A stretch of DNA of 64,000 nt, from assembly GCA_963777485.1 (NCBI GenBank), contig CAVZQP010000004.1:580145-644144 (forward strand). The letters are read 5' to 3'. Position 1 is the first letter of the stretch. The number at the start of each line of letters is the position of its first letter. This DNA is from Bog-473 sp963777485 (GTDB taxonomy: Bacteria; Actinomycetota; Acidimicrobiia; Acidimicrobiales; RAAP-2). Under the pieces are notes generated by a model, which had not been told where the DNA came from, made no database searches, and saw only the letters and a list, made by a program, of their open reading frames with translations. Shown piece after piece: positions 25,918 through 34,212 of the stretch. The position numbers were made by a program, and so were the translations under genes.

Positions 25918-27462
25918 CTACCGGGTCTCCTGGGCCGGCATCGTCTGGTGCAGCGGCACCGGGTACACCGGCTGGTTGTCCGCCGCTTCGACGAGGTCGC
26001 CCGAGGTGCACCCCAACGCGGCCATGTCCGCCTGCTGGTCGTGCGCGGTGCTCGGCAGTCTCGGCACGGCCACCTCCGCGTGCCCCATGTGCAGCGTCGA
26101 GGTCAGGTCGCCCGTGTGCTTGCGGCGCCACGCCGAGATATTGGGGGCCCGGACCCCGAATCGAGCCTCGAGGAACCGCAGCTGCGAGGTGTGGTCCGCC
26201 ACCTCGGACGCCACGTGTCCGCCGCGGCTGAACGGCGAGATCACCAGCATCGGCACCCGGTACCCCAGCCCCACCGGCCCGGCCACGCCCTGCGCCGTCG
26301 GCGGCAGCGGCGACACCGTGACGAACTCGCCCGGCGTCCCGGCCGGGGGCACCGGCGGCGGCACGTGGTCGAAGAACCCGTCGTTCTCGTCGTAGCAGTG
26401 GAACACCACCGTCTTGGCCCACACCTTCTGGTTCGACATCAGCGTCCGCAGCAACTGGCTCGTGTACCACTCACCCATGGCCGGCGCCGCCGGCGGGTGC
26501 TCGTCGTAGCCCAACGGCGGGATCACCCAGCTCACCGCGGGCAGCGTCCCCTTCGCGATGTCGGCCGCGAAGTCGGTCGGGTAGAGCGGCAGGAACGCCT
26601 TCTGGTAGAGCGCCGAGTTCGGGTTGGAGTACTGCTTGAAGTAGGGCAGGATCGCATCGCTGATCAACAGGCCGTGTTGCTCGATGAACGCCGGCGTGTA
26701 CGGCGTCCCCACCGGGTTGTACACCTTCCAGCTGACCCCGGCGTCCTCCAGCACCTCGGGCATCGTGTCCCAACTCACGCTGTACACGGCGTCGGAGCTG
26801 TCGTTGGTCTCGAGCACCGGCCCGCCGGCACTCCCCGTCGGGCCCACCGAGCCCGACAGGCTCATCAACCGGTTCGGGTGTGTCGGGCCCATGACCGAAC
26901 AGTGATAGTTGTCGCCGATCGTGAACGCGTCCGCCAGCGCGTAATAGAACGGGATGTCGCGCCGCGTGTGGTAGCCCATCGTCACGGTGCCCTGCTCAGG
27001 CCCCTCGAATTGCGCCATGGTGTGCGTCGACACGAACGCGCCGTTGTCACCCTTCCCCCGGCACAGGTGCTGCGGCAGCCAGTTGTGCGTCAGGTCGTGC
27101 GTGCACTCACCGATCCCCGACTGCGTGTTGAGACGGAACGGCAGCAGATGGCTGTCCCGCCCTCCCGGCCACGCCTGGCTGAACGCGCCGAGCTTCCCCT
27201 TCGGGCGGTCGTCGAACCCCCGCACACCCGGATACGTGCCGAAATAGTGGTCGAACGACCGGTTCTCCTGCATCAGGAAGACGACGTGTTCGATCGCCCC
27301 CAGATCCGATCCCGCCGGCTTTGTCGAAGCCGCCGCCTCCACCAACCTCACATCGGCTGCGGCGGCGTTGCCCCGTCCTGTTGCACCGACCACCGTTGCA
27401 CCGCCGCCCGCCAGTGCCGCGGCGAGCAACGTCCTGCGGTCGAAGCGTCGCGTCTCTCTCAT
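25918..27462 (-). CDS. Tat-exported phospholipase C / acid phosphatase family phosphoesterase (PF04185)
   Basis: An exported phosphoesterase of about 514 residues. The N-terminus RRFDRRTLLAAALAGGG is a twin-arginine type signal. The catalytic part begins IEHVVFLMQENRSFDHYFGTYPGV, the family signature with metal-binding Glu-Asn. VMGPTHPNR follows, then HCYDENDGFFDHVPPP with conserved acidic residues and His. Homologues cleave phosphatidylcholine or act as acid phosphatases. The ATG at 27462 is chosen; a GTG at 27492 would add 10 residues. It is upstream of the GH99-like gene. A second, shorter PF04185 lipoprotein is at 5320-6285. Confidence 0.9.
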   Translation of the reverse strand: MRETRRFDRRTLLAAALAGGGATVVGATGRGNAAAADVRLVEAAASTKPAGSDLGAIEHVVFLMQENRSFDHYFGTYPGVRGFDDRPKGKLGAFSQAWPGGRDSHLLPFRLNTQSGIGECTHDLTHNWLPQHLCRGKGDNGAFVSTHTMAQFEGPEQGTVTMGYHTRRDIPFYYALADAFTIGDNYHCSVMGPTHPNRLMSLSGSVGPTGSAGGPVLETNDSSDAVYSVSWDTMPEVLEDAGVSWKVYNPVGTPYTPAFIEQHGLLISDAILPYFKQYSNPNSALYQKAFLPLYPTDFAADIAKGTLPAVSWVIPPLGYDEHPPAAPAMGEWYTSQLLRTLMSNQKVWAKTVVFHCYDENDGFFDHVPPPVPPAGTPGEFVTVSPLPPTAQGVAGPVGLGYRVPMLVISPFSRGGHVASEVADHTSQLRFLEARFGVRAPNISAWRRKHTGDLTSTLHMGHAEVAVPRLPSTAHDQQADMAALGCTSGDLVEAADNQPVYPVPLHQTMPAQETR

Positions 27463-27512
27463 CCCTGCCTGCCCCCCGGCCCCCACTGTCACCTCACTCT
27501 TCCAGAACTCTT

Positions 27513-28220
27513 TCAGACCATCGCGATCAGCTCCGGATCGTTGTTCTTGACGTTACCCACGCGTTGGCCCACCTGATGGTGCACCACCGTCCCCGCCGGC
27601 GGTGGGCGCAACAGCGCTTTGAGCTCCTCGACGTCCTCGTTGGTGGGATCGAGCCACAGGTCGAACGTCGACGGGTCGAGGATCACCGGCATGCGGTCGT
27701 GGATGCCGTGCATGTCGGCGCCGCCGGGTGCCGTGATGATGGCGCAACTCCGGATCGGCGGCGCGTCCTTGGGCGCCGCCTTGTCACGCCAACGCTCCGC
27801 CAGCCCGGCGAACGCCATCGGCGCGCCGTCGGCGCGCGTGAAGTAGTTGGGTTGCTTGCCGCCTGTCTTGAGCCGGCGCCACTCGAAGAAGCCGTCGGCG
27901 GGCACGATGATGCGCCGCTCCTTGAACGCCTCGCGGAACGACGCACGCGTCGCCACCGTCTCGCTCCTTGCGTTGATGAGCCGGCTGCCCCCTTTGCTGT
28001 CCTTGGACCACCACGGGATGAGCCCCCAGCGGAACGTCATCAGCGTCCGCACGGGGTCACCCCCGTCCTTCTGCGGCCGGTCCCGCACGCCGAGCACCTC
28101 GTCGGTGGGGGCGACGTTCCAGCTGGGCTCGTGCGCGGAGTTCTCGCTCTCGGCGAGGGTGGCCTCGAAGTAGCGGGCGATCCGCGCCGGCGGGGTGTAG
28201 AGAGCGAAGCGTCCGCACAT
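27513..28220 (-). CDS. SOS response-associated peptidase / abasic site processing protein (HMCES/YedK, SRAP)
   Basis: A 235-residue SRAP protein. It forms a thiazolidine crosslink to abasic sites in single-stranded DNA through Cys2, which is present (MCGRFALY). The active-site Asn is in WNVAP, the Glu in ADGFFEWRR, and the His in MHGIHDRMPVIL, so the site is complete. INARSET, the DNA-binding block, is intact. It diverges from imuA; the shared 100-nt region carries a LexA-type box at 28321-28334 close to imuA. This supports, but does not prove, SOS control of both. Confidence 0.95.
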   Translation of the reverse strand: MCGRFALYTPPARIARYFEATLAESENSAHEPSWNVAPTDEVLGVRDRPQKDGGDPVRTLMTFRWGLIPWWSKDSKGGSRLINARSETVATRASFREAFKERRIIVPADGFFEWRRLKTGGKQPNYFTRADGAPMAFAGLAERWRDKAAPKDAPPIRSCAIITAPGGADMHGIHDRMPVILDPSTFDLWLDPTNEDVEELKALLRPPPAGTVVHHQVGQRVGNVKNNDPELIAMV

Positions 28221-28320
28221 GCCGGCAGCATTGTGACCTACGGGGCCCGGTCCGCACGCGACACCTCCTGACCTGCAACTTCAGCTCCCCGAGCGGCCGG
28301 CGCATCGCCTCGGTAATGTA

Positions 28321-28334
28321 CGAACATATGTTCG
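28321..28334. promoter_or_regulatory. LexA-type SOS box
   Basis: CGAACATATGTTCG is a perfect palindrome and an exact match to the actinobacterial LexA core CGAAC-N4-GTTCG. It lies over the beginning of imuA. A -10-like TAATGT at 28314-28319 would place the transcript start near 28326-28328, so bound LexA would cover the start site. Confidence 0.88.
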
Positions 28335-29077
28335 CTTTCTCCACCACCGGGGCAGCGCCAGCTCCCGATCCCGTCACCCCTCGCCGGGACCCCGGGGTCC
28401 CCAGGGAGCTCCCCGCCGGGCTGGCCGACCGGGTCCGGCCCACGACGCCGGTCGCCGGCCGGACCCTGCCGGTGCCCGTGCCGCTCGCCCCGCTCTTCCC
28501 CAGCGGTTCCCTGCGCCGCGGCACGACGACCATCGTCTCGGGGCAGCCCGGCCACGGCGCGACGACCCTGGCGCTCGCCCTCCTCGGCGCGGCCTCGGCC
28601 GCGGGAAGCTGGTGTGCCGCCGTGGGCCTGACCGACCCCGGCGTGGTCGCGGCGGCCGGCCTCGGGCTCGATCTGCGCCGGGTCGTCTTCGTGCCCCACC
28701 CCGGCCCGGGCTGGGCCGAGGCGGCTGGCGACCTTCTCTCCGGTGTCGACGCGGTCCTGGTGCGCCCACCCGGCCGGGCGCGCCTCACCGCGGCCCGCCA
28801 TCTCACCGCCCGGGCCCGTGACCGCCAGGCCGCGCTGGTCGTGTTGCTCGAAGGAACGGGGAGTTGGCCCGAGGGCGGTGACCTCGCCCTCGCCGTGGGA
28901 GCGGTCGAGTGGGAGGGCGTCGGTCGCGGCCACGGCTACCTGCGCGGCCGCCGCGCCGAGGTGCGCGTGAGCGGTCGCCGCGCCGCCGGCCGGGCGAACG
29001 AGTGCTCGCTGTGGCTGCCTGCCGACTCCGGCGCGGTGGCGGCGACGACGGCGCCCGTGCCGGACGGCGCGGCATGA
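28328..29077 (+). CDS. imuA: ImuA-like mutasome accessory protein (RecA-fold)
   Basis: A 249-residue protein in the position of ImuA/ImuA' of the DNA-damage mutasome. A RecA-like fold is suggested by SLRRGTTTIVSGQPGHGATTLALALL, with a degenerate P-loop (GQPGHGATT), and by VDAVLVRPP and ALVVLLEGTG strands. The C-terminus is a charged RGRRAEVRVSGRR stretch followed by LWLP. Two in-frame ATGs exist. 28328 is chosen because the SOS box (28321-28334) and a -10-like TAATGT suggest a leaderless transcript starting there; 28316 would put the LexA site inside the coding region. It starts the imuA-imuB-dnaE2 operon. Confidence 0.8.
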   Translation: MFAFSTTGAAPAPDPVTPRRDPGVPRELPAGLADRVRPTTPVAGRTLPVPVPLAPLFPSGSLRRGTTTIVSGQPGHGATTLALALLGAASAAGSWCAAVGLTDPGVVAAAGLGLDLRRVVFVPHPGPGWAEAAGDLLSGVDAVLVRPPGRARLTAARHLTARARDRQAALVVLLEGTGSWPEGGDLALAVGAVEWEGVGRGHGYLRGRRAEVRVSGRRAAGRANECSLWLPADSGAVAATTAPVPDGAA

Positions 29078-29119
29078 ACCAGGCGGTAGTGAAGCAGAAG
29101 CGGAAAGCGGTGGAAGGCA

Positions 29120-30289
29120 GTGGAACGGTTGGTCGTCATCTGGTGTCCCGGGCTCCTCGAGGAGGGGCCGCGGGGTGAGGAAGCCCGGCGCTTCGCCCGC
29201 GTCCTGGCGCGGGCCGGCGAGCTCTGCCCATGGGTGCACCCGATCCGGCTCGGTGTCGGCGCGCTGCCGGCCCGTGGCCCGGCCCGGTTCTTCGGCGGCG
29301 AGGAGGCGGTCGTCGCGCGTCTGGCGGCCGTCATCGGCGCCCTCGACGAAGTCGACAACCTCGACGACCTCGAGGACGTCGACAAGGTCGGCGAGGAGGC
29401 CAAGATCGGCATTGCCGACGGGCTCTTCGCCGCGATGCTGGCGGCCCGCTCGGAGCTGATCGTCCCGCCTGGGGGCACCGCCGACTTCCTCGCTCCGTGG
29501 TCGGTGGCCACGCTGGGCCGCCCCGACCTGGCCGTCACCCTGCAGCGTCTCGGGGTCACGACGCTGGGCCAGTTCGCCGCGTTGCCGGCGGCGAACGTCT
29601 CGGACCGCTTCGGCGCGGACGCAGCGGCCTGCCACGCGGTGGCGCGCGGCGAGAGCGAGGAGCTGGCGGGGCTGCGCGACCGCGCCATCGCGCGCCGGCT
29701 GCGCGTCGCACGCGGCGAGGACCCCGACCGTCCGCCCGACGCGCCACCCCCACCCTCGCAGCCCGGCTTCTTCGGTGGTGCGTCGGAGGCCGACGCGCGC
29801 GCCGCCCGCTCCATCGTGCGGGTGCAGGAGCGCCTGGGGATCGAGGCCGTGCTGATCGGCCGCCTCCGGGGTGGGCGCGATCCCGCCGGGCAGTCGGTAC
29901 TGGTCCCCTGGGGCAGTCCCGACCCCGACGGTCCCCCCGGCCCGAGCGGCGCGGCCGGCGCGGCCGGCGCGCCGTGGCCGGGCCGGCTGCCGCCGCCCGC
30001 GCCGACCGACGTGCTGCAGGCGCCCCGGCGCGCCGAGCTGGTGGACGCCGAGGACAACGCCATGGTGGTGAGCGGCCGTGGACTGCTGACCGCGCCGATC
30101 GACCGGTTGTCGGTCGACGGCGGGCCCTGGGAGAAGGTCGCCGGGTGGGCGGGCCCCTGGCCGGTCACCGAGCGCTGGTGGTCCGTCCGCCGCCGCCGGG
30201 CCCGTTTGCAGGTCGTGACCGACGAGGGCGTGGCTCGGCTGCTCTGTTCCGAGCGCGGGCGCTGGTGGGTCGAGGCGCTCTATGACTGA
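29120..30289 (+). CDS. imuB: ImuB, catalytically inactive Y-family polymerase homologue
   Basis: The hub protein of the mutasome, which links DnaE2 to the sliding clamp. It is 389 residues, on the short side (many are about 500). The opening reads ERLVVIWCPGLLEEG, where active Y-family polymerases have the metal-binding D.D; the acidic residues are absent, as expected for ImuB. LGVTTLGQFAALPAANVSDRFG is the helix-hairpin region. The C-terminal block WAGPWPVTERWW and WWVEALYD is the ImuB signature. Two Pro/Gly-rich insertions (about residues 205-220 and 265-290) are low complexity. The GTG start has GGAAGG upstream, and dnaE2 follows after 2 nt. Confidence 0.9.
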   Translation: MERLVVIWCPGLLEEGPRGEEARRFARVLARAGELCPWVHPIRLGVGALPARGPARFFGGEEAVVARLAAVIGALDEVDNLDDLEDVDKVGEEAKIGIADGLFAAMLAARSELIVPPGGTADFLAPWSVATLGRPDLAVTLQRLGVTTLGQFAALPAANVSDRFGADAAACHAVARGESEELAGLRDRAIARRLRVARGEDPDRPPDAPPPPSQPGFFGGASEADARAARSIVRVQERLGIEAVLIGRLRGGRDPAGQSVLVPWGSPDPDGPPGPSGAAGAAGAPWPGRLPPPAPTDVLQAPRRAELVDAEDNAMVVSGRGLLTAPIDRLSVDGGPWEKVAGWAGPWPVTERWWSVRRRRARLQVVTDEGVARLLCSERGRWWVEALYD

Positions 30290-30291
30290 GC

Positions 30292-33200
30292 ATGGCTGAG
30301 TACGCCGAGCTCCACGCGCACTCGGGCTTCAGTTTCCTCGACGGGAGCAGCGACCCCGAAGAGCTGGTGGCCGAGGCGCACCGCCTCGGGCTGGCCGCGC
30401 TCGCGCTGACCGACCATCACGGTTTCTACGGCGTGGTGCGCTTCGCCGAGGCGGCGCGGGTGTGCGGGCTGCCGACGGTCTTCGGGAGCGAGCTCACGCT
30501 CGCGCCCGCCGGCCTGCGCACGGGCGATCCTGACCCGACCGGCACGCATCTCGTCGTGCTCGCCCGCGACCCCGGCGGCTACGCCCGGCTGTCCACCGTG
30601 CTGGCCGACGCGCACCTCGAGGGTGGCGAGAAGGGGAAGCCGATCTTCACCCTCGACGCGTTGGCCCGCGCCGCGGACGGCCACTGGCTGGTGCTCAGTG
30701 GTTGTCGGAAAGGGGCGGTCCCCGCCGCGCTGATGGAAGCAGGGCCCAGCGCGGCCGCCAGAGAAGTCGGGCGCCTCGTCGACGCCTTCGGGCGCGCCAA
30801 CGTCGCCCTCGAGCTGTGGGACCACGGCGATCCGATCGACGCCGCGCGCAATGACGCGCTGGCGCGCCTGGCCGTCGAGTGGGGCGTCGACGCAGTCGCC
30901 ACCAACAACGTGCATTACGCGACGCCGGCGGGGTTCCGCCTCGCCACCACGCTCGCCGCCGTGCGGGCACGCCGTCCGCTGGCCGAGCTCGAGGGCTGGC
31001 TGCCCCCCGCCCCGGTGGCCTGCCTGCGCTCTGCCGGCGAGCAGAGCCGGCGCTTCGCCCGCTGGCCCGGTGTCGTCGAGCGGGCCGCCGAGCTCGGGCG
31101 TGCTTGCGCGTTCGACCTGCGCCTCGTGGCGCCGCGGCTGCCCGACTTCCCGGTCCCCGACGGCATGACCGAGCAGGGCTACCTGCGCCACCTGGTGCGC
31201 GAGGGGGCACTGGTCCGGTACGGGCCGCCGGAGTGTGAGCGCGTGCCGGGGGCGTGGAAACAGATCGAGCACGAGCTCGACGTGATCGGCACGCTCGGCT
31301 TCGCCGGCTACTTCCTCATCGTGTGGGACATCGCACGGGTGTGCCGGGAGTTGAACATCTACTGCCAGGGGCGTGGGTCGGCGGCCAACTCCGCCGTCTG
31401 TTACGCGCTCGGCGTCACCAACGTCGACTCGGTCGACCTCGGACTGCTGTTCGAGCGGTTCTTGTCGCCGGCGCGGGACGGGCCGCCGGACATCGACGTG
31501 GACATCGAGTCGGAGCGCCGGGAAGAGGTGATCCAGTACGTGTACGAGCGTTACGGGCGCCGCCACGCCGCGCAGGTGGCCAACGTCATCACCTACCGGC
31601 CCCGGTCTGCGGTGCGTGATGTCGGCAAGGCGTTCGGGTTCTCGCAAGAACAAGTGGACGCGTGGTCGGCCGGGATCGACGCGGGGCACGGGCGGGGGCC
31701 ATCGTCGGCCGCGGCGGTGCACGAGACGGTCGACACGGCGGGTGGGACCGGGGCCGGTGGGAGCGGCGGGGTCCCGCCGTTGGTGGGCGAGCTGGCGGCC
31801 GAGGTGCTGGACCGGCCGCGCCATCTCGGCATCCATTCGTGCGGCATGGTGCTGTGCGACCGGCCGGTGGTCGAGGTGTGCCCGGTCGAATGGGGGCGCA
31901 TGGAGGGCCGCTCCGTGCTGCAGTGGGACAAGGACGACTGCGCCGCCATCGGGCTGGTGAAGTTCGACCTGCTGGGGCTCGGCATGCTCGAGGCGCTGCA
32001 CCGCATGGTCGACCTCGTGCACGACTTCTACGGCGTGGAGGTCGACCTGGCCCAACTGCCCCAGGAGGACGCGGTCTACGACCTGCTGTGCGCGGCCGAC
32101 ACGGTCGGGGTCTTCCAGGTCGAGAGCCGGGCGCAGATGGGGACGCTGCCGCGGGTGCGGCCGCGCACGTTCTACGACATCGCGATCGAGGTGGCGTTGA
32201 TCCGGCCGGGCCCGATTCAGGGCCACGCGGTCAATCCGTACATCCGGCGCCGGCGGGGCGAGGAAGAGGTGACGTACCTGCACCCGTTGCTCGAGCCGAT
32301 CCTCGAGCGGACGCTCGGAGTGCCGTTGTTCCAGGAGCAGCTGATGGAGATGGCGGTCGCCATCGCCGGGTTCTCGGCCGCCGACGCGGACGAGCTGCGC
32401 CAGGCCATGGCGGCGAAGCGCTCGGCGGCGCGCATGGAGAAGATGCGCGAGCGTTTGTATGTCGGGATGGCGGAGCGGGGGGTGACGGGTGCCGTGGCCG
32501 ACCAGGTCTTCGACGCGCTGGCGGCGTTCGCCAACTTCGGGTTCCCCGAGTCGCACTCGGTATCGTTCGCGCATCTTGTGTACTCGTCGGCCTGGTTGAA
32601 GCTGCACTACCCGGCGGCGTTCACCGCGGGGCTGTTGAACTCGCAGCCGATGGGCTTCTGGTCGCCGCAGTCGCTGGTGGCCGACGCACGGCGTCACGGG
32701 GTGCGGGTGCGCCGGCCGCACGTGAACCGTTCGGAGGTGGGGGCGTCGTTGGAGGGGGTGCGGTCGGACCCGGTGCTGTTGCTGGGGCTCGGGTCGGTGC
32801 GCGGGGTGGGGGAGGCGAGGGCCGAACGGATCGTGGCCGGGCGCCGTGAGCGGCCCTGGTCGGGGAGCGAGGACCTGGTGCGGCGGGCGGGCGTGACGCA
32901 GGCCCAGCTCGAGACGCTGGCGGCGGCGGGGGCGTTGGACCCGGTGGGCGAGGACGTGCCCGGGTCGGTGACGTCCATGCGGCGGCGTTTGCTGTGGGGG
33001 GCGGGCGCGGCGGCGATGGGGACGCCGGACCGGCTGCCGGGGGTGGTGGTGGGGGCCGAGGCGCCGCCGCTGCCCGAGCCGAGCCTGTACGACTCGGTCG
33101 CCGACGACCTGTGGGCCCTGGGGCTGGCGCCGGAGCGCACGGCGATGCACCTGGCGCGCGAGTGGCTCGAAGCGATGGGCGTGGTGACAGCGGCGGAGCT

Positions 33201-33501
33201 GGAGTCGTCGTCGTTCGAGGACGGGTCACGGGCGGTGGTGGCCGGTGTGGTGACGCACCGCCAACACCCCGAGACGGCGCGCGGCGCGGTGTTCCTCAAC
33301 CTGGAGGACGAGACCGGGCACGTGAACGTGGTGTTCTCACGGGGCGCATGGGCGCGCTGGAAGCATGTGGCCCGGCACACGCCCGTCCTGTTGATCCGCG
33401 GCCGCGTGCGCAAGGGACAGGGCGCGGTGAGCTTCGACGCCCAGCGGGTCGAGGCATTGCGTGTGGGGACGGCGGTACCGGCGAGCCGGGACTTCCGCTG
33501 A
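30292..33501 (+). CDS. dnaE2: Error-prone DNA polymerase DnaE2
   Basis: The catalytic subunit of mutagenic translesion synthesis, 1069 residues, the normal DnaE2 size. An N-terminal PHP domain begins AELHAHSGFSFLDG and continues LALTDHHGFYG. The polymerase active site has PPDIDVDIESERRE with the catalytic Asp residues. QGRGSAANS and the later MAAKRSAARMEKMRE and NFGFPESHSVSFAHL are DnaE hallmarks. A helix-hairpin-helix region lies near residues 830-880, and an OB fold near 965-1050 (VAGVVTHRQHPETARGAVFLNLEDETG). It is last in the SOS-controlled operon. Expression is expected after DNA damage, giving damage tolerance at the cost of mutation. Confidence 0.97.
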   Translation: MAEYAELHAHSGFSFLDGSSDPEELVAEAHRLGLAALALTDHHGFYGVVRFAEAARVCGLPTVFGSELTLAPAGLRTGDPDPTGTHLVVLARDPGGYARLSTVLADAHLEGGEKGKPIFTLDALARAADGHWLVLSGCRKGAVPAALMEAGPSAAAREVGRLVDAFGRANVALELWDHGDPIDAARNDALARLAVEWGVDAVATNNVHYATPAGFRLATTLAAVRARRPLAELEGWLPPAPVACLRSAGEQSRRFARWPGVVERAAELGRACAFDLRLVAPRLPDFPVPDGMTEQGYLRHLVREGALVRYGPPECERVPGAWKQIEHELDVIGTLGFAGYFLIVWDIARVCRELNIYCQGRGSAANSAVCYALGVTNVDSVDLGLLFERFLSPARDGPPDIDVDIESERREEVIQYVYERYGRRHAAQVANVITYRPRSAVRDVGKAFGFSQEQVDAWSAGIDAGHGRGPSSAAAVHETVDTAGGTGAGGSGGVPPLVGELAAEVLDRPRHLGIHSCGMVLCDRPVVEVCPVEWGRMEGRSVLQWDKDDCAAIGLVKFDLLGLGMLEALHRMVDLVHDFYGVEVDLAQLPQEDAVYDLLCAADTVGVFQVESRAQMGTLPRVRPRTFYDIAIEVALIRPGPIQGHAVNPYIRRRRGEEEVTYLHPLLEPILERTLGVPLFQEQLMEMAVAIAGFSAADADELRQAMAAKRSAARMEKMRERLYVGMAERGVTGAVADQVFDALAAFANFGFPESHSVSFAHLVYSSAWLKLHYPAAFTAGLLNSQPMGFWSPQSLVADARRHGVRVRRPHVNRSEVGASLEGVRSDPVLLLGLGSVRGVGEARAERIVAGRRERPWSGSEDLVRRAGVTQAQLETLAAAGALDPVGEDVPGSVTSMRRRLLWGAGAAAMGTPDRLPGVVVGAEAPPLPEPSLYDSVADDLWALGLAPERTAMHLAREWLEAMGVVTAAELESSSFEDGSRAVVAGVVTHRQHPETARGAVFLNLEDETGHVNVVFSRGAWARWKHVARHTPVLLIRGRVRKGQGAVSFDAQRVEALRVGTAVPASRDFR

Positions 33502-33609
33502 TGGGTTGCTCGACTGATTCAAGAGCCGGGGACAGCGGCCCACTCCGGTGCAACAGCACATAGCCTGAGCCAGAACCACGCCAGCCCGATCGTCCGAGGA
33601 GGGAGCACC

Positions 33610-34074
33610 ATGCTGCTCAAGGGACTGAACCACGTCGGCATGATCACGAACGACGCGTCCCGGTTGAACCAGTTCTACAAGGACGTCTTCGACGCCGAGA
33701 TCCTCCGGGACGGGTCCGAGATGCCCGACGGCCAAGGCCCACGTCTCTCCATCATCAAGATCGGGGACTGGGCCGAGCTCAACGTCTTCCAGATCGAGGG
33801 GAACACCGAGGCCGACCGCCAGACGCCGATGTTCGGCCGCGGCCGGCTCGACCATTTGGCGCTGCAGGCGGAGTCACTCGAGGCGTTCGAGACTATCCGC
33901 GAACGGTTGATGGAGCGAGGTGCGGCAGACGACTTCGTCACCAATTTCGGGCCGATGCTGAGCCTGTTCTTCCGGGACCCCGACGGCTTGGAGTGCGAAT
34001 GCTGTGTGGAGAATCCCGACGCTGTCCCCGGCGAATTCCACCCGCCGGGGACCAGGGCGGCGCGCTATTCCTGA
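33610..34074 (+). CDS. VOC family protein (glyoxalase/dioxygenase superfamily)
   Basis: A 154-residue vicinal-oxygen-chelate protein. The first module begins LNHVGMITNDASRLNQFYKDVF with a metal His. The second carries RLDHLALQAESLEAFETIRERL and ends SLFFRDPDGLECEC with the metal Glu. The ATG has GAGGAGGGAG just upstream. It is alone, between dnaE2 and the dioxygenase gene. Its function could be glyoxalase, dioxygenase or resistance. Confidence 0.87.
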   Translation: MLLKGLNHVGMITNDASRLNQFYKDVFDAEILRDGSEMPDGQGPRLSIIKIGDWAELNVFQIEGNTEADRQTPMFGRGRLDHLALQAESLEAFETIRERLMERGAADDFVTNFGPMLSLFFRDPDGLECECCVENPDAVPGEFHPPGTRAARYS

Positions 34075-34212
34075 AACCGACTCGTGCGGGGAACGCCCCC
34101 GGCCGAGAGGTGCAGACGATCGTGGCGTAGGGTCGAGGTGTTGCTGATCGCATCGATCGCTGAGCTGTTCGGGGGCGGGCGGGTCGGCTGCGAAGGGAGG
34201 ATCGGAGGAGGC

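Noticed and set aside
30280..33150. A 956-residue open frame opposite dnaE2
   Set aside because: Arg/His/Pro-rich translation with no family similarity, exactly antisense to a clear DnaE2; a by-product of high GC.
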